Shown here in pieces: positions 36,336 through 45,657 of a stretch of 64,000 nucleotides of DNA (the stretch's first letter is position 1; every line of letters begins with the position of its first letter). This DNA comes from Opisthorchis felineus (lineage: Eukaryota; Platyhelminthes; Trematoda; Opisthorchiida; Opisthorchiidae), in the NCBI GenBank assembly GCA_004794785.1, contig SJOL01006415.1, forward strand, positions 84,259 through 148,258. The letters are read 5' to 3'. The notes below the pieces were generated by a model. It searched no databases and had not been told where the DNA came from. It was given only the letters and a program-made list of their open reading frames with translations. A program made the position numbers and the translations under genes.

Positions 36336-37079
36336 AAAATGATTCACTTTATGTTATGGAAGTCTCAACTTGTTGATGCAAAAGCATGGGTTTTAGTGCA
36401 TTACCAACAGCATTGTTCGCTGCACCTTGCGTGCCTCGTTGGATAGTTCCAATATGCTTGATCATGATTGGTTCACTATCTGATTCGTTCCGCGGCACTT
36501 GGAGTCGGTCAATCTTTGTTCGTTCGAATTCGCCGATTTTTTTACACCTAGCATTGCTGTGTGAATGATCGAAACCAGACTTCACCTTCAGGGGAATGTT
36601 CTGTCGGTTTGCTGGAGGGTAGTTTAGCAAATTCGTATTTTCATTGTCCGATAGTGTTGGTCTGTGATGCCTGATAACCCACAGAACGAAGCTGCTACTT
36701 CTGAAGAAAACTCGATGTGTACTGAGTTCTAAATACTTAAAGTTGATTTGTATTGCCATACTTAGCACACCTCCGTGATGAGCTGACTAGTTGTGGAGTT
36801 CTCAACTGGATATAGCAGGGCATCACAATGAATACTCGTTCCAAATGAAATTGGTTATAGGGGATGACAAGCGCTATAGAAGTTCATCTTGTCTCACTAG
36901 TATGTCTCTGAATCACGCGTACGTATTCAAACCAGACAAATCGAACTAGTCTATCTCACACTCACAGAGGGCAAAAGTGAGATTTTAACGCCTCCGTTGA
37001 CGCGTTCTCTATCCCTCGAAGAGACTTTTCTGGCATTCTTTGGAGGTGCTTACTCGAACCGAGAGGAGTCCTGGAAAAT

Positions 37080-37385
37080 AACCACCATTATTACTACCAG
37101 CACCATCAGTGTAACATTGTATACTACTGACAGAACATGTAAGTAGTGCCTTGTCAGGTGTCAAAGCGCCGTCCCCGCATCTGATGGTAGGTGAAGGTCG
37201 GTACGAAAATCATGGAGTCGCTTTGCAGTGAGTGTTCATTACCGTTTAATATTCAAAGAACGTCCGGAGAAGCTGAAGATGACGCTTGAGAACATCCACC
37301 CTCCAAAAACTCCGTGCAAATGAGATTCTTACTTTCGAGTCTAATGGCTTGTAACTACTTAGCTCGTGCTGGTGTTGGTTATTGA
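37080..37385 (+). repeat. Large inverted repeat, left arm
   Basis: Pairs with the reverse complement of 37478-37790. Matching blocks: TCAGGTGTCAAAGCGCCGTC, CCCGCAT, GGTGAAGGT, TACGAAAAT, ATATTCAAAGAAC, GACGCTTG and TAATGGCTTGTAACTACTTA. Identity by eye is about 75-85% over roughly 300 bases. Only about 90 bases separate the arms. Confidence 0.8.
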
Positions 37386-37477
37386 ACGGCTCCACACTGA
37401 AGAACGCCCTTTCTTTCATTTGGTGCCATCACCGGGATACAAATGGAAGGGAGAATGCCCTTCAGTGCGTATCTGTT

Positions 37478-37790
37478 TATTAACTAATATGAACAAGAAC
37501 TAGGTGGTTACAAGCTATTAAACACGAAAGTGGAAATCTCACTTGCAGAACTTTGAAATGTGAACATACCCAAGCGTCCTCTTGAACTTTCCTGGAAGTT
37601 CTTTGAATATTTAGCAATAATGAACACACACTGCAAATCGGTTCCATAATTTTCGTACGAACCTTCACCTTCCATGATATGCGGGGACGGCGCTTTGACA
37701 CCTGACCAGACACTACTTGCTTGTTAATTGGTAGTAGATACCGTTACATCAATATTACAACTACCGTTATTACCATCATGCTCATTCTTA
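37478..37790 (-). repeat. Large inverted repeat, right arm
   Basis: Reverse complement of the left arm: TCAGGTGTCAAAGCGCCGTC, CCCGCAT, GGTGAAGGTTCGTACGAAAA, AATATTCAAAGAACTTCC, GGACGCTTG and TAATAGCTTGTAACCACCTA. In the intron 4 transcript the two arms would fold into one long hairpin. No transposase frame lies between the arms. Whether it is a foldback transposon or two opposed copies of one repeat cannot be decided from one locus. Confidence 0.8.
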
Positions 37791-38014
37791 CCAAGATCGG
37801 GAGTAACTGTTCTTTGATTTTCAAAACTGTACTGCTGAATTAGAAACACTAGAGGACCAACTTAGCACGAGGATGAATATATTTTACAGTGCGCAGATTA
37901 GTAGCAACTGCCCATGTTTCTTATAAAACTCCCAGTCGAAGGAAATTTGGGGTGCATGTAACACTTCATAAAGATTGGCCTCTTTATTGCCTACTTCCTT
38001 TCTTTTCGCTTCAG

Positions 38015-38399
38015 AGACCCGACCAAATCGAACCATACTATCGCCAACCTGCCTATAAAACCAGCTCTGATCTGATCGGCCTTCCAATGGAGAGGTATAC
38101 ATTCTCCGCCATGGCGTACAAGAATGCTGGAAAGAACAAATGTTCCTGTGGTCGTCACTTGTGGCCTTCTGTGTGCGATCCAGCCCCGTCTGCTGACTTT
38201 CCTTATTACAGTTCATCAACTATGATTCCAGCGTACACTAGCTCATGTGCATCAACTGCCGCACCGAGATACGGGAATGAACATTATTGTATGAAGGACA
38301 ATCGTTCAAGTACATACCCACTGGCGCACTACAGCTACAACACACACAGCTATCATCATTTTCACCACCATTCGTGTTGCTGTTGCTGCCACCGCTCAG
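38015..38399 (+). CDS. NPH3-like BTB protein, exon 5 (Tyr/Ser-rich, His/Cys-rich C-terminal tail)
   Basis: Residues 500-627 plus one base. The acceptor CCTTTCTTTTCGCTTCAG|AGA is strong and keeps phase 0 with exon 4. The product starts RPDQIEPYYRQPAYKTSSDL, continues through KNKCSCGRHLWPSVCDP and a Tyr/Ser/Thr-rich stretch, and ends SYHHFHHHSCCCCCHRS. The five consecutive Cys after a His cluster could be palmitoylated or bind metal; this is inference. The plant family also has a variable, non-domain C-terminus here. A donor TCAG|GTAAAT at 38400 would leave phase 1 to an unseen last exon. If it is not used, the frame runs on for 43 codons to a TGA at 38528-38530, and an ATTAAA lies near 38784. 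Confidence 0.8.
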
Positions 38400-38834
38400 G
38401 TAAATCATTTCAAGATATATTTCTCTCAATGTGTGTCCGTGTCGGAAGTAGTTACATTCAGGAAAAGTCGTTCCGAAGTACGGTCGACCCTCAACCTCCA
38501 GACGAGTCCGAAACAGCTTTCCTCGTCTGACAAGCCTTAGTGTGCCACTTTTTCGGGAAGAGTTTAGAATCCAGAGAAAGCCACATAACCGATCTTCCTC
38601 GTGGTTCCTCCACACTGTGTAACTATTTGGCAATTTGTGGTTACGATCACACGCTGTTTTCAAAGTATTCCTGGTCTTCTGCAATATCATACTATCGACT
38701 TGTCCGTTAACGGAGTTATAATCGGAGGTCACGGAGAAAGTGCAGAACATTTTGGCATTTCGATGCATTGTTGTAACTGAAACTTTATTAAATGTGTAGG
38801 TTGAAATCGGACCGCATAACTCTGGAATTAGTGT

Positions 38835-38895
38835 GTTGTGAGGTGGATTCGAACTATGGACCTCTTGGTCCAAGGTTAGCATCTTAAACCCTGGG
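38835..38895 (-). repeat. tRNA-like segment
   Basis: Minus strand reads GAACCCAGGGTTTAAGATGC, then CCAAGAGGTCCATAGTTCGAATCCACCT-type sequence with a good B-box (GTTCGAATCC). Probably a SINE head. The acceptor stem cannot be closed. Confidence 0.45.
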
Positions 38896-41577
38896 TTCAC
38901 AGATGATTAGATTAACTCAAGAGATCACTTACTAGTGCTTTTATCCCACTTCTTAATCATCAAGGCAAGGCTCTTCTTCCAGAACCCGTCGACTGGCTCA
39001 TACAACTTCCTACTCCAAGACAATCTTTGATAATTTCTTCTCGATCGAATGCAGCTGCAAGAAGCCGAAGACTTTCTCCAAAATACTGTCAAACGTAAAC
39101 TACTTTCGACACCAACTTTGTTACTGATAAGTTAGATTTTTTAAGCCGGTATGTTACCTCCTAGGTAGTGCAGAAAAGCGAGGAATTACTAACTGATTCT
39201 TTTTGGAATCGTCTTACGAAACCTGAGGAAATTCGAACTAGTTGCCTGCGGGCAGCTGAGCAGTGGTATCACTAACTTGAACTTCGGTAGGTCATGATGC
39301 CAACCATCTTCCAGGGCACTGGACTTGATGTTGGCTGGCTTCTCAGAGCAAGACCTTTGCAACCCGAGGGATGTTCTATTGCCGGAGAAGATTTGTTGTT
39401 TCTTCTAGATTCTTATAACTTATGGTGTACATCGAAATCAGCTCAACCAAACAGCAAGCCATCTGGAACCCTAGCCAATCAAAAAAATTCTAAGAACTAG
39501 CGGTCCACTGGAGAGTGAGCGAGTCACAGGGGTCATAGTTACAGCGAACCAGTGGCTCACAGATTTCTACTTATATGTACGCAGTATTAACGAGAACCGC
39601 TGAGAAGAACAGTTGGTCACTACGTCGTTCATAACACTTTTCTAGAACCTCACTAGAATTTAGTCCTCGCCTCTTAGAGGATTCATGGATATGAATTATA
39701 CCTCAGTGGCATTCTTTCGGGTTATTTAGTTCCTTTCAATACAACTCACAAGTCAGCAGCCACAAGAAAGTCGACTAGGAGTACCCATCAAAATAATACC
39801 CGCAATCCGCATATTTAACTAAACTCACATTTTTTTGAAAGGGAACAAAAAATGATAATGCTCGCCAAGATTTTTAAGCACGACCTTTCAATGCTAAAAT
39901 TGTCAACTCTAAGCCGATTAGGTTACCACCTGTCTTTTACACGACAGTTGTCTTTTCTGCAATTGAATCAATCGGCCTTGAGTGCAGCGAGAAATAGGGA
40001 GCCCTCTACAAGAACCAAAAATCGATAGGAACGCAATCTTCCAGGACTGCCCGAAGATATGGAGAATAGGAAAATCAGAGGGGAATAAACAGACCCCGTG
40101 GGTTGATGAAAAAATGGGTATGACTTCATTTTCTGCACTTTCCAGGACCTCCAGTGGCATTGCCTGCTTGCGAATGCCAGACAGATAGGCTTCCAAACAC
40201 TTCGGAAGAACCATGCAAACGTGCAAACTGCACGCGTTTGCGCCCCGGGTATGGAATAATCCCAAATATACAAGAGAACACAGCTATGCATATAATGGAG
40301 TTGGTACAGTAAGAACGCTTTACGTTGGATGAGCAGGTTATTCGCATCTTTGAAACGCTTGTCTTGGGGTCCATCCAATTATCTTAATGGAAACAATCTT
40401 GTTAGTATACGGCACTGTCCTTTTTCCGAAAGTATCCCCTTTCGAGACAAATGCTTGTGAGTGGAGAGTACTGTACGTAAGGATAATGACTGTATGATTT
40501 AGGGATCATAAAGCCAAGGAATTCGCAGTAGTATAGTGGAGAATTGCTTCCAGACCGTTTCACTGATGATCATGAAGGCTCCGTTTGATTACTTGAACAG
40601 CAGATCACGAGGTTTCTATTTTCACTTACAGGCCGTTTGTAATACGCTCGGAGAAAATCTCGCGGAGTTAGATGCCTTATCTATCTCACGCGCTGCGCAA
40701 GGCTGTCAAGTTGCAAATATTCACGTTTTAAAGATTAGTTTGCTTCCTCAATTCTTATCTGTTATTTTCATCAGGACTCATTGTGGTAAATATTGAAGTG
40801 CCAATCATACCAATCAAAATGTAGAATCGTATTTTTAATTTATTATTCTGCCTAATCAAGGAGCTATATTTTATCACCAGATACACAAATATAGTTTTGA
40901 GATACTCATTATTGTTTATGTTTAAATCAACATATGAAGAATCGGTTGAAGTCATTGCGAGCGGAACTAACTCTGTACGCGTAGTTGGTCATGTGCATGA
41001 TCAGGTCTACAAGTGCGACATTTTTCGCAAAATACGGCAAGAAAAAATTGAAATATCCTGAGGGATACAAAAGAACAGGGGTTTCTATTAAGGGTCCCAT
41101 GAGTAACGATCTATGGTTGGGTCAGAACAAACTGCAGAGGATGATGTGCAAGCGAAAAACGGGTGTTTGGAGAATTTTCCTTCTCCTCAGCATGACGCAG
41201 AGAGGAAGAGAACACCTAGAGAGCACCTGGGCCTAAAAATAATGGGCAGCCTGTTTGACTGATAGCAAAATAGAAACTTCACTGAAACGACGCTGAACGA
41301 CTCAGGGTCCATGCAACTGGTATTAGTTGGGCCAATTAGGGACCATACAAATTGCGTGCTGTGACCGCGGCGTATATCAAATACGGTTTCGTCATTCTAT
41401 TGGGATTGTTCGCTTCCCCAGTAGACTCCGCTGTAGGTGTAAACTGCTAGTAAGTATTCGCATTGCCCATTCAGACTCTGCAATTAAGGGAAAGATAGGT
41501 GCGAGAACAGTAAACATACTTCACTACTAGCAAACAACGTGAGTAATATATTTTCAAGCTCAAACAGGTTAAATACT

Positions 41578-41680
41578 AGCGAAATACACTCATTTGCAAA
41601 CAAATTTGGTTTTTCGAGAGACTCACCTGGAAACATCACAAACGAGAGATCCAGCTGGGTTCAAGGTGAGTCTCTCGCAA
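41578..41680 (+). repeat. Dispersed repeat A, copy with one block inverted into a hairpin
   Basis: Begins like the 32-kb copy (GAAATACACTCATTTGCAAA, TTTGGT, CGAGAGACTCACCTGGAA), then continues with the reverse complement of the 32-kb block (ACATCACAAACGAGAGAT, CCAGCTGGGTTCAAGG, TGAGTCTCTCGCA). The result is a hairpin: 41615-41632 pairs with 41660-41677 at 17 of 18 positions. Confidence 0.8.
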
Positions 41681-43034
41681 GGGGACAGCGCCTACCTGAT
41701 GAGCCCCAAGAAAGGTTAAATACTACTTCAGCGATGCCGTGGAAATCACTGGCATGAGCATAAGCACTTCGTATAGCGTTTGTTTGATTGCTAAAAACGC
41801 AACGCCACTGATTGCCTTCAACTAAGGCGACACACCGCGAATCTTTTGAGTAGTAAACCTGCTTGTTAAAAGAAGCATTATCGACGAACGCCTCGGATGA
41901 CTCGCAGTCCGACAAAACCCATTGTAATGTATTTCTGTAAAACTTGGTCTGATTCAGATTGGGACACTTCTGGTTTATGAGTCTCCTGCAGCCAAAATGT
42001 TGAATTTTGCAACTGAGCTCTCGGGCTCTTCTGCTAATCTACCAAAGGCGCGAGATGTTAATCGACCAGGTGATTCGCGTCCGTGAATGAGTGAAACGTC
42101 AACACATTTAGGTCGGACAAATGAGAAAGCCCTTCGCGATAGCTTTTTACACAACGCGGAAAACTATGGCGGGCATTTCGAACCCTGCTGATCTCTATAA
42201 AGTGTTTTTAGCTAGGGCAGAATCTGATAAATAAATCTGTGCCTGCTTATTGTAATCCCAAACCAATTACTTTTATATGGTGCGTAATGCTTTCATACGG
42301 CATCCAAATCAGGGACATACGTATCCTTGATGCATGACCATCATTTGATTTGTCCTTTGTTACCCAAGAAATTCCAGTGAATCGAAAACGGTCCGACAAC
42401 CGCTTAATAACACTGAAACTTTGGGGAAAGCAATGGACTTTCCGAGTGAGGTGTCCCGCATCTTCTTGAATTCCAAGTCATCGGAACGACATGTTGAGAG
42501 GATAAATGCATTTTAGTGAGTGTCATAGAATGGCACGAACCAAACATCGTTGTCTCTGTCGAAGTTGAGCTGCAAACATTTGCTGTTCTCCATCATTGTA
42601 TACCTGTGTTCAAATCCAATTTGTTTGTCAGGTAAACGAACTGTAGGGTGATTCCCTGCTCATATGCCTGCTGAGAATCAAGTTCGTGTGCAAATTTGTG
42701 TTGACATTTTTGTGGACAATGATGGTGGTGCATTATGGCGTCTTGGTATATGGGTACGCTGAGTTTCATGTGTACAACTACTATGGTATTATTTAGCTAC
42801 GAAAATCTGTTGACTTTACGATCACTTTATCACTCAGGGATTACTCAACAGGGAGTACCAGCTAGTTTTAGTTTGGCAACTAAACGACACAGGTTTTTTT
42901 GCCCGAATTTACGGAGGTGCGAAGATATTTTCACGATAAACAACAAGGAACTGAAAAATTAATATGCACTACTGCCGTGAAATTTGTCTGATAGCGTCTT
43001 CACCGTCATGTGCATAAATGACTCGTTGGGTTAA

Positions 43035-43228
43035 CTGCGAGATGGCTCAGTGGTTAGAGCGCGAATTTACTGACCGGAAGTTCCGTGGTTCGAACCTGAC
43101 CTCTGCCTCTCGACTTTCCTGTCTAGGCTTGGGCAACCTGGCAGTATCCCAGCCCTCGTGCTTCCTTCTGGTGGCATGGCAGTTAGGCACCGAAAGTGCG
43201 TTACAGCTGAGCGATTCAAAAAAAATTT
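43035..43228 (+). mobile_element. tRNA-derived SINE, family 1, best copy
   Basis: GAGATGGCTCAGTGGTTAGA (A-box) and CCGTGGTTCGAACCTGACC (B-box, intact GGTTCGAACC) form the tRNA-like head. The body CTTGGGCAACCTGGCAGTAT, CCCAGCCCTCGTGCTTCC matches the intron 2 copy. The element ends at GCGTTACAGC followed by an A-rich run (43218-43228). Confidence 0.85.
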
Positions 43229-43546
43229 AGGCTAACTGCGTGTCATTCAGAGTACTGCCAACAGCTGCAAAGATAACGGTAACCTTGTTACTTTGTATAG
43301 TCAACAGGTCATAATACACTCATGATGCCTCTAGTTTATGCGATGGAAGGACCTCTTTTAATATGGATTAAGGACGTTGACAAAACAAAGGCAAAACCGA
43401 AGAATCGAATGGTAAAACATTTGCGTAAACTCAAAGTTAATGAAAAACGAGAATAACGTTACAAAAAGATGCCCCAGAATATCACGATCATCTTCATTAA
43501 AATTCGGTTCTTCGGTTTCACACTCCCCGGACATATTCATAATGTT

Positions 43547-44035
43547 TCAACACGGGAGACTCCACAAGTAAACGAACCTTTGCCTATTGTTTGGAGTGAA
43601 TGGTGGTTGTGTGTAGGACGGCACATTCAACTGACGGTTGTCCTCCAGTCCAGCTGGCAAAAATCCGTCTTTTGATGGCCTGGGAAGCAGTCGAATGCGT
43701 GGAACAGTGGGATTTTGACCATCCATTAGAGCCGATGCGTTTTCGGAACACGAAGAAACGCGGAACCGATCAAATGAATCAGGATTACTCGAGATACGGT
43801 TGAGCGACGTGACACCCTGAGATCGCTGTTCACCGAATCGACGATCCACCAATGTCACAGGATCTGGTGCAGGAGGCGGAGGAGGTGACGATGCCCGTGG
43901 TATTGGGATCTCGCAAGGCTGCAGACGTGTCCAATCACTAGCTAGTTGAGGCGTTTTATCCCACTGAAGTACTCCGTGGGGTTTACTGCGTCCTATTGCA
44001 CTTTGAAGCTCATCCAGTGTAACTCCATCTGTCAG
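43547..44035 (-). CDS. Uncharacterised Ser/Pro-rich protein, last visible exon
   Basis: Minus-strand exon with acceptor TTTTCTGTTCCAG|CTG at 44036, phase 0, matching the donor phase of the exon at 45370. The product starts LTDGVTLDELQSAIGRSKPH, continues with a proline run (SSPPPPPAPDP) and ends RPSKDGFLPAGLEDNRQL...FTPNNRQR, with Ser, Arg and Pro throughout and no globular domain I recognise. Either it is the terminal exon, ending at the TGA at 43547-43549 with an ATTAAA around 43360, or it is left through the weak donor AAAG|GTTCGT at about 43578. I cannot decide. Confidence 0.75.
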   Translation of the reverse strand: MTDGVTLDELQSAIGRSKPHGVLQWDKTPQLASDWTRLQPCEIPIPRASSPPPPPAPDPVTLVDRRFGEQRSQGVTSLNRISSNPDSFDRFRVSSCSENASALMDGQNPTVPRIRLLPRPSKDGFLPAGLEDNRQLNVPSYTQPPFTPNNRQRFVYLWSLPC

Positions 44036-45369
44036 CTGGAACAGAAAATGGTTCAAAAATCAGTGTCTGCAAACCTGCCATTAAAAACCGATATTTTACT
44101 GTCTTACAACGATGCCAACTGATTCCAGGAAACACTATTGAATAAAAGAAGTACAAAAATATGAGGTCTTAGGGCTCAAATGCTCATCAGTCACCGAAGT
44201 TGTACTACAGCCGTGAACGCAAGGGTTTTCTATTAAGCTCCTCGGGGGACAGAAGAAGACGGTGGCACTGACACACATGTCGCCGATCTGCCATACCATA
44301 CATTGTACCATAGATTTGTACGGAACAGATGTTATTTTCATAAAGAAAACTACTTACAAGGTTGCTGGAAACTCTTCAACAGTGTGCTGTCAAAGAGTTT
44401 TCAGCAACTTTGTGAGTAGTTTCCTTTATTAAAATATACTGCGATATCTCAGTTGAAACATGAGGTGGCCTTTGTGTGGCACATTCGGTTGAAGAATATC
44501 ATCTTAGAAAGAGATTCAGCTGAGTCTCCTGCGAAAATCGGACTGATATGAAAATTATAGTGTTTGTCAAGATCTACGTTATCCGTCACATCTACAATCA
44601 TGGCTCTACATTTGCATGGAGTGCCCATTCGGTGGCTGGTTGAAAAATTGTAGGCACACGCAAGGAACTATTCTTGTAGCAGGATGCAGCAGAATTTTCA
44701 GTTCTTAGAACTTCACAAAGACCAAGTATTACTGAACATACAACCCATCGTGATAGATTCAGGGAGATAACACTATCAGAACCGATGCTCCTCAACCTGA
44801 ATGCTCTAACCGTACAGCTGGTCCTTAATCCTCGAGCTGTCCTTCATAATTCGAAATTTCCGTTGTGGGGCCCACATTCTACCTCCATATTTTCCATCCA
44901 AACCACCCATTAATCTGCTGAGTCAATATCACACAGACTGATGTTATAAGTAGTATGAAACCCAACAGTCAGTCAAAAGAGGCGAGAAATTCCACTCTTC
45001 AAGCAATAAACCACAGTTTGCGGTATAATGGGTTCGCAGAGCCCATAGAGTGAACTACTGTTAGTTCCTTGCCAGACTCCCCAGGAGGCACGCGAGTAGC
45101 TGGGATGTTCATTTGGCTATCGAAGATTATTTTTTCACACAGCTGGGATATATGGTGAGTGATTTCAACAACATCATACAACGGCCGTCCGGGCGATCGG
45201 TGCAGCAAATTTATCCAAGCGCAGACACAGTTACTCATAACCAACAATTGGTTGTTACTCAGGGTTGCAAGCTGATGGCAACACTGGGCGAACAGATCAG
45301 CAGCCACCTGATTGGTAGTCAATAACCGCACCCAAGCTACCAATAATTCGACATAGCCGAAAAGCTTAC
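44036..45369 (-). other. Intron of the minus-strand gene with repeat A
   Basis: GT...AG intron of 1.3 kb. Holds the repeat A copy with the 35-bp-arm hairpin (44340-44545). No other feature is supported. Confidence 0.7.
44340..44545 (-). repeat. Dispersed repeat A, inverted copy with strong hairpin
   Basis: The part 44430-44545 is the reverse complement of the 32-kb copy (AATGTGCCACACAAAGGCC, ACCTCATGTTTCAACTGAG, GAGACTCAGCTGAATCTCT). Next to it, 44340-44374 and 44395-44429 are inverted copies of each other (31 of 35 positions, core TTTTCAGCAACTTTGTGAGT), separated by 20 bases. The 32-kb copy has only one such arm, and on the other orientation relative to the shared block. Confidence 0.8.
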
Positions 45370-45657
45370 CTGATCCAGCCAGTTTGGTCCAATAACCGTA
45401 GCGCTCTCAGATAAAAGGTTAACATATGGTGAAAGGCTCCCAGTGGAAACATGACGAGTGCGAGCTGCGTGGTGGCGCCGGGGTGAAGGTGAATTGATTT
45501 TCAGGGCCCAAGTAGACGGCATACTCGGAGCAGGTCCATGAAGGTCGATGGGTGGTGGCTGGTACAAAATGGCAGGTACAGAGTCAGATGGCAGTTCATC
45601 TAGAACATGTTGCCCAGTACCTGTTGCCGATAGATTCCCGGCGTATTCGACCCACTG
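45370..45657 (-). CDS. Uncharacterised Ser/Pro-rich protein, exon
   Basis: Minus-strand exon of 96 codons, phase 0 at both ends. The acceptor is TTTGTTTCAGCAG with two possible AGs (45659-45658 or 45656-45655); the donor is GATCAG|GTAAGC. The product includes QWVEYAGNLSATGTGQHVLD, a proline-rich ILYQPPPIDLHGPAPSMPS, then SPSPRRHHAARTRHVSTGSL and ATVIGPNWLDQ. Composition suggests a disordered, possibly phosphorylated linker. It follows the exon at 47938 and precedes that at 44035. Confidence 0.8.

Larger units (their letters stand above)
33391..38014 (+). other. Intron 4 of the NPH3-like gene
   Basis: GT...AG intron of 4.6 kb. It contains the (TA)18 tract (33687), a tRNA-like segment (35700), a piece of repeat A (36287) and the large inverted repeat (37080-37790). 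Elsewhere, including the 139-codon minus-strand frame at 36349-36768, I see no supported gene. Confidence 0.7.
38540..43540. other. Intergenic region between convergent genes
   Basis: Lies between the 3' ends of the plus-strand NPH3-like gene and the minus-strand gene. It contains a tRNA-like segment (38835), repeat A (41578) and a SINE (43035). The last exon of the NPH3-like gene may be here, for example after the acceptor TTTTCACTTACAG at 40632, which in phase 1 would add only three residues and a stop. Minus-strand frames at 39918-40378 have no motif. Confidence 0.4.

Noticed and set aside
36349..36768. 139-codon minus-strand frame in intron 4
   Set aside because: No recognisable motif or splice context; length is within the chance range.
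38238..38900. 220-codon minus-strand frame
   Set aside because: Opposite strand of exon 5 and its flank; no motif and the plus-strand exon has consensus splice sites and matching phase.
43035..43110. Possible real tRNA gene
   Set aside because: The body downstream of the tRNA-like head is shared with another locus, the acceptor stem does not close, and an A-rich tail follows; it is a SINE.
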